This document shows positions 51,301 to 51,529 of a stretch of 51,529 nucleotides of DNA, piece after piece; within the stretch, counting starts at the first letter, position 1; each line of letters opens with the position of its first letter. Below the pieces are notes generated by a model. It was not told the origin of the DNA. It saw nothing but the letters and a program-made list of their open reading frames with translations, and ran no database searches. This DNA comes from Klebsiella pneumoniae (GTDB lineage Bacteria; Myxococcota_A; UBA796; SXON01). Both the position numbers and the translations under genes were made by a program. The DNA lies in assembly GCA_945861635.1 (NCBI GenBank), contig CAMAWH010000036.1, positions 1 through 51,529 on the forward strand, in the 5' to 3' direction.

Positions 51301-51529
51301 GCGTCGCAACCGGCGTGCCGCGCGGCCAATTGTGGCACCAGATAGACTATCTGGCCGGGGTTGTGGCCGCGCGGCGGCGTCGCGCCTGCGCGCACGCGTC
51401 GTGACCGGCGTGCCGCGCGGCCAATTGTGGCACCAGATAGACTATCTGGCCGGGGTTGTGGCCGCGCGGCGGCGTCGCGCCTGCGCGCACGCGTCGCAAC
51501 CGGCGTGCCGCGCGGCCAATTGTGGCACC
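51301..51529. repeat. 95-bp tandem repeats with nested inverted repeats
   Basis: Units start at 51301, 51396 and 51491, an exact 95-bp period, and run off the end of the window, so the true copy number is unknown. The copies differ by two bases in what can be compared (GCGTCGCAAC against GCGTCGTGAC). Each unit holds a perfect 17-base palindrome around one central base (CCAGATAG A CTATCTGG). This lies inside a wider perfect 12-bp inverted repeat (GCCGCGCGGCCA and TGGCCGCGCGGC). No gene is seen within it. Confidence 0.9.

Noticed and set aside
51301..51529. CRISPR array or integron attC array
   Set aside because: The 95-bp units are near-identical throughout with no unique spacers, no cas genes are present, and the attC core sites (GTTRRRY) do not fit.
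1..51529. tRNA, rRNA, riboswitch or prophage genes
   Set aside because: None of the intergenic gaps showed a tRNA-like cloverleaf, rRNA core sequence or phage or transposase motif on reading; small structured RNAs could still be missed without a covariance search.

Overview
The window is about 51.5 kb of GC-rich DNA, densely coded on both strands. It is most likely from a Myxococcota-like (former Deltaproteobacteria) chromosome. The support is indirect: two surface proteins end in a Cys-rich stretch, a hydrophobic segment and an Arg cluster, like MYXO-CTERM sorting tails; there are MopE-type Asp-rich repeats, many lipoproteins with Asp/Thr/Gly-rich N-termini, two eukaryote-type Ser/Thr kinases, and a VIT/VWA protein with an AgmX/PglI-like C-terminus. 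No rRNA, tRNA, integrase, transposase or CRISPR array was seen.

Layout. 1-12.3 kb is envelope and surface biology: a partial beta-helix/MopE-repeat protein, a membrane Ser/Thr kinase coupled to a small membrane protein, a glycosidase-like gene coupled to a polytopic GT-C-like membrane protein, two paralogous lipoproteins, a VIT/VWA protein, an Ig-like MYXO-CTERM-like protein and a PilT-like protein that has lost its ATPase motifs. 12.4-13.1 kb is a non-coding array of about 39-bp repeats. 13.1-20.9 kb is a housekeeping block, mostly on the minus strand: ffh, dut, pnp, rpsO, trmD, rimM, khpA and rpsP, with cyaY and a lipoprotein on the plus strand. 20.9-26.1 kb is a giant kinase/AAA-ATPase/GAF/cyclase signalling gene broken by a frameshift at an 8-base G run. 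26.2-27.1 kb is a bacterial DNMT2-like cytosine-5 methyltransferase.

27.1-32.2 kb is a tightly packed minus-strand operon: an acyl-CoA carboxylase carboxyltransferase, a protein joining a DUF455 ferritin-like diiron domain to an apparent ATP-grasp domain, and an HExxH putative metallopeptidase. 32.3-35.0 kb is a large beta-helix lipoprotein. 35.1-38.3 kb pairs a family-4 glycosyltransferase with a pyruvyltransferase-methyltransferase-TPR fusion, probably for a surface glycan. 38.5-43.5 kb holds a membrane protein, a clostripain-family lipoprotein, an AbgT-family transporter and the protein AMPylase SelO. 43.5-51.0 kb is one 2,497-residue lipoprotein made mostly of about 90-residue Ig/PKD-like domains in an A-B-C superrepeat. 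The window ends in a 95-bp tandem repeat with nested perfect inverted repeats.

The best candidates for something undescribed are the DUF455/ATP-grasp/HExxH operon, the PilT-like pseudo-ATPase, the pyruvyltransferase-methyltransferase-TPR fusion and the terminal 95-bp repeats. All functions are read from the sequence and family knowledge; no database search was run.
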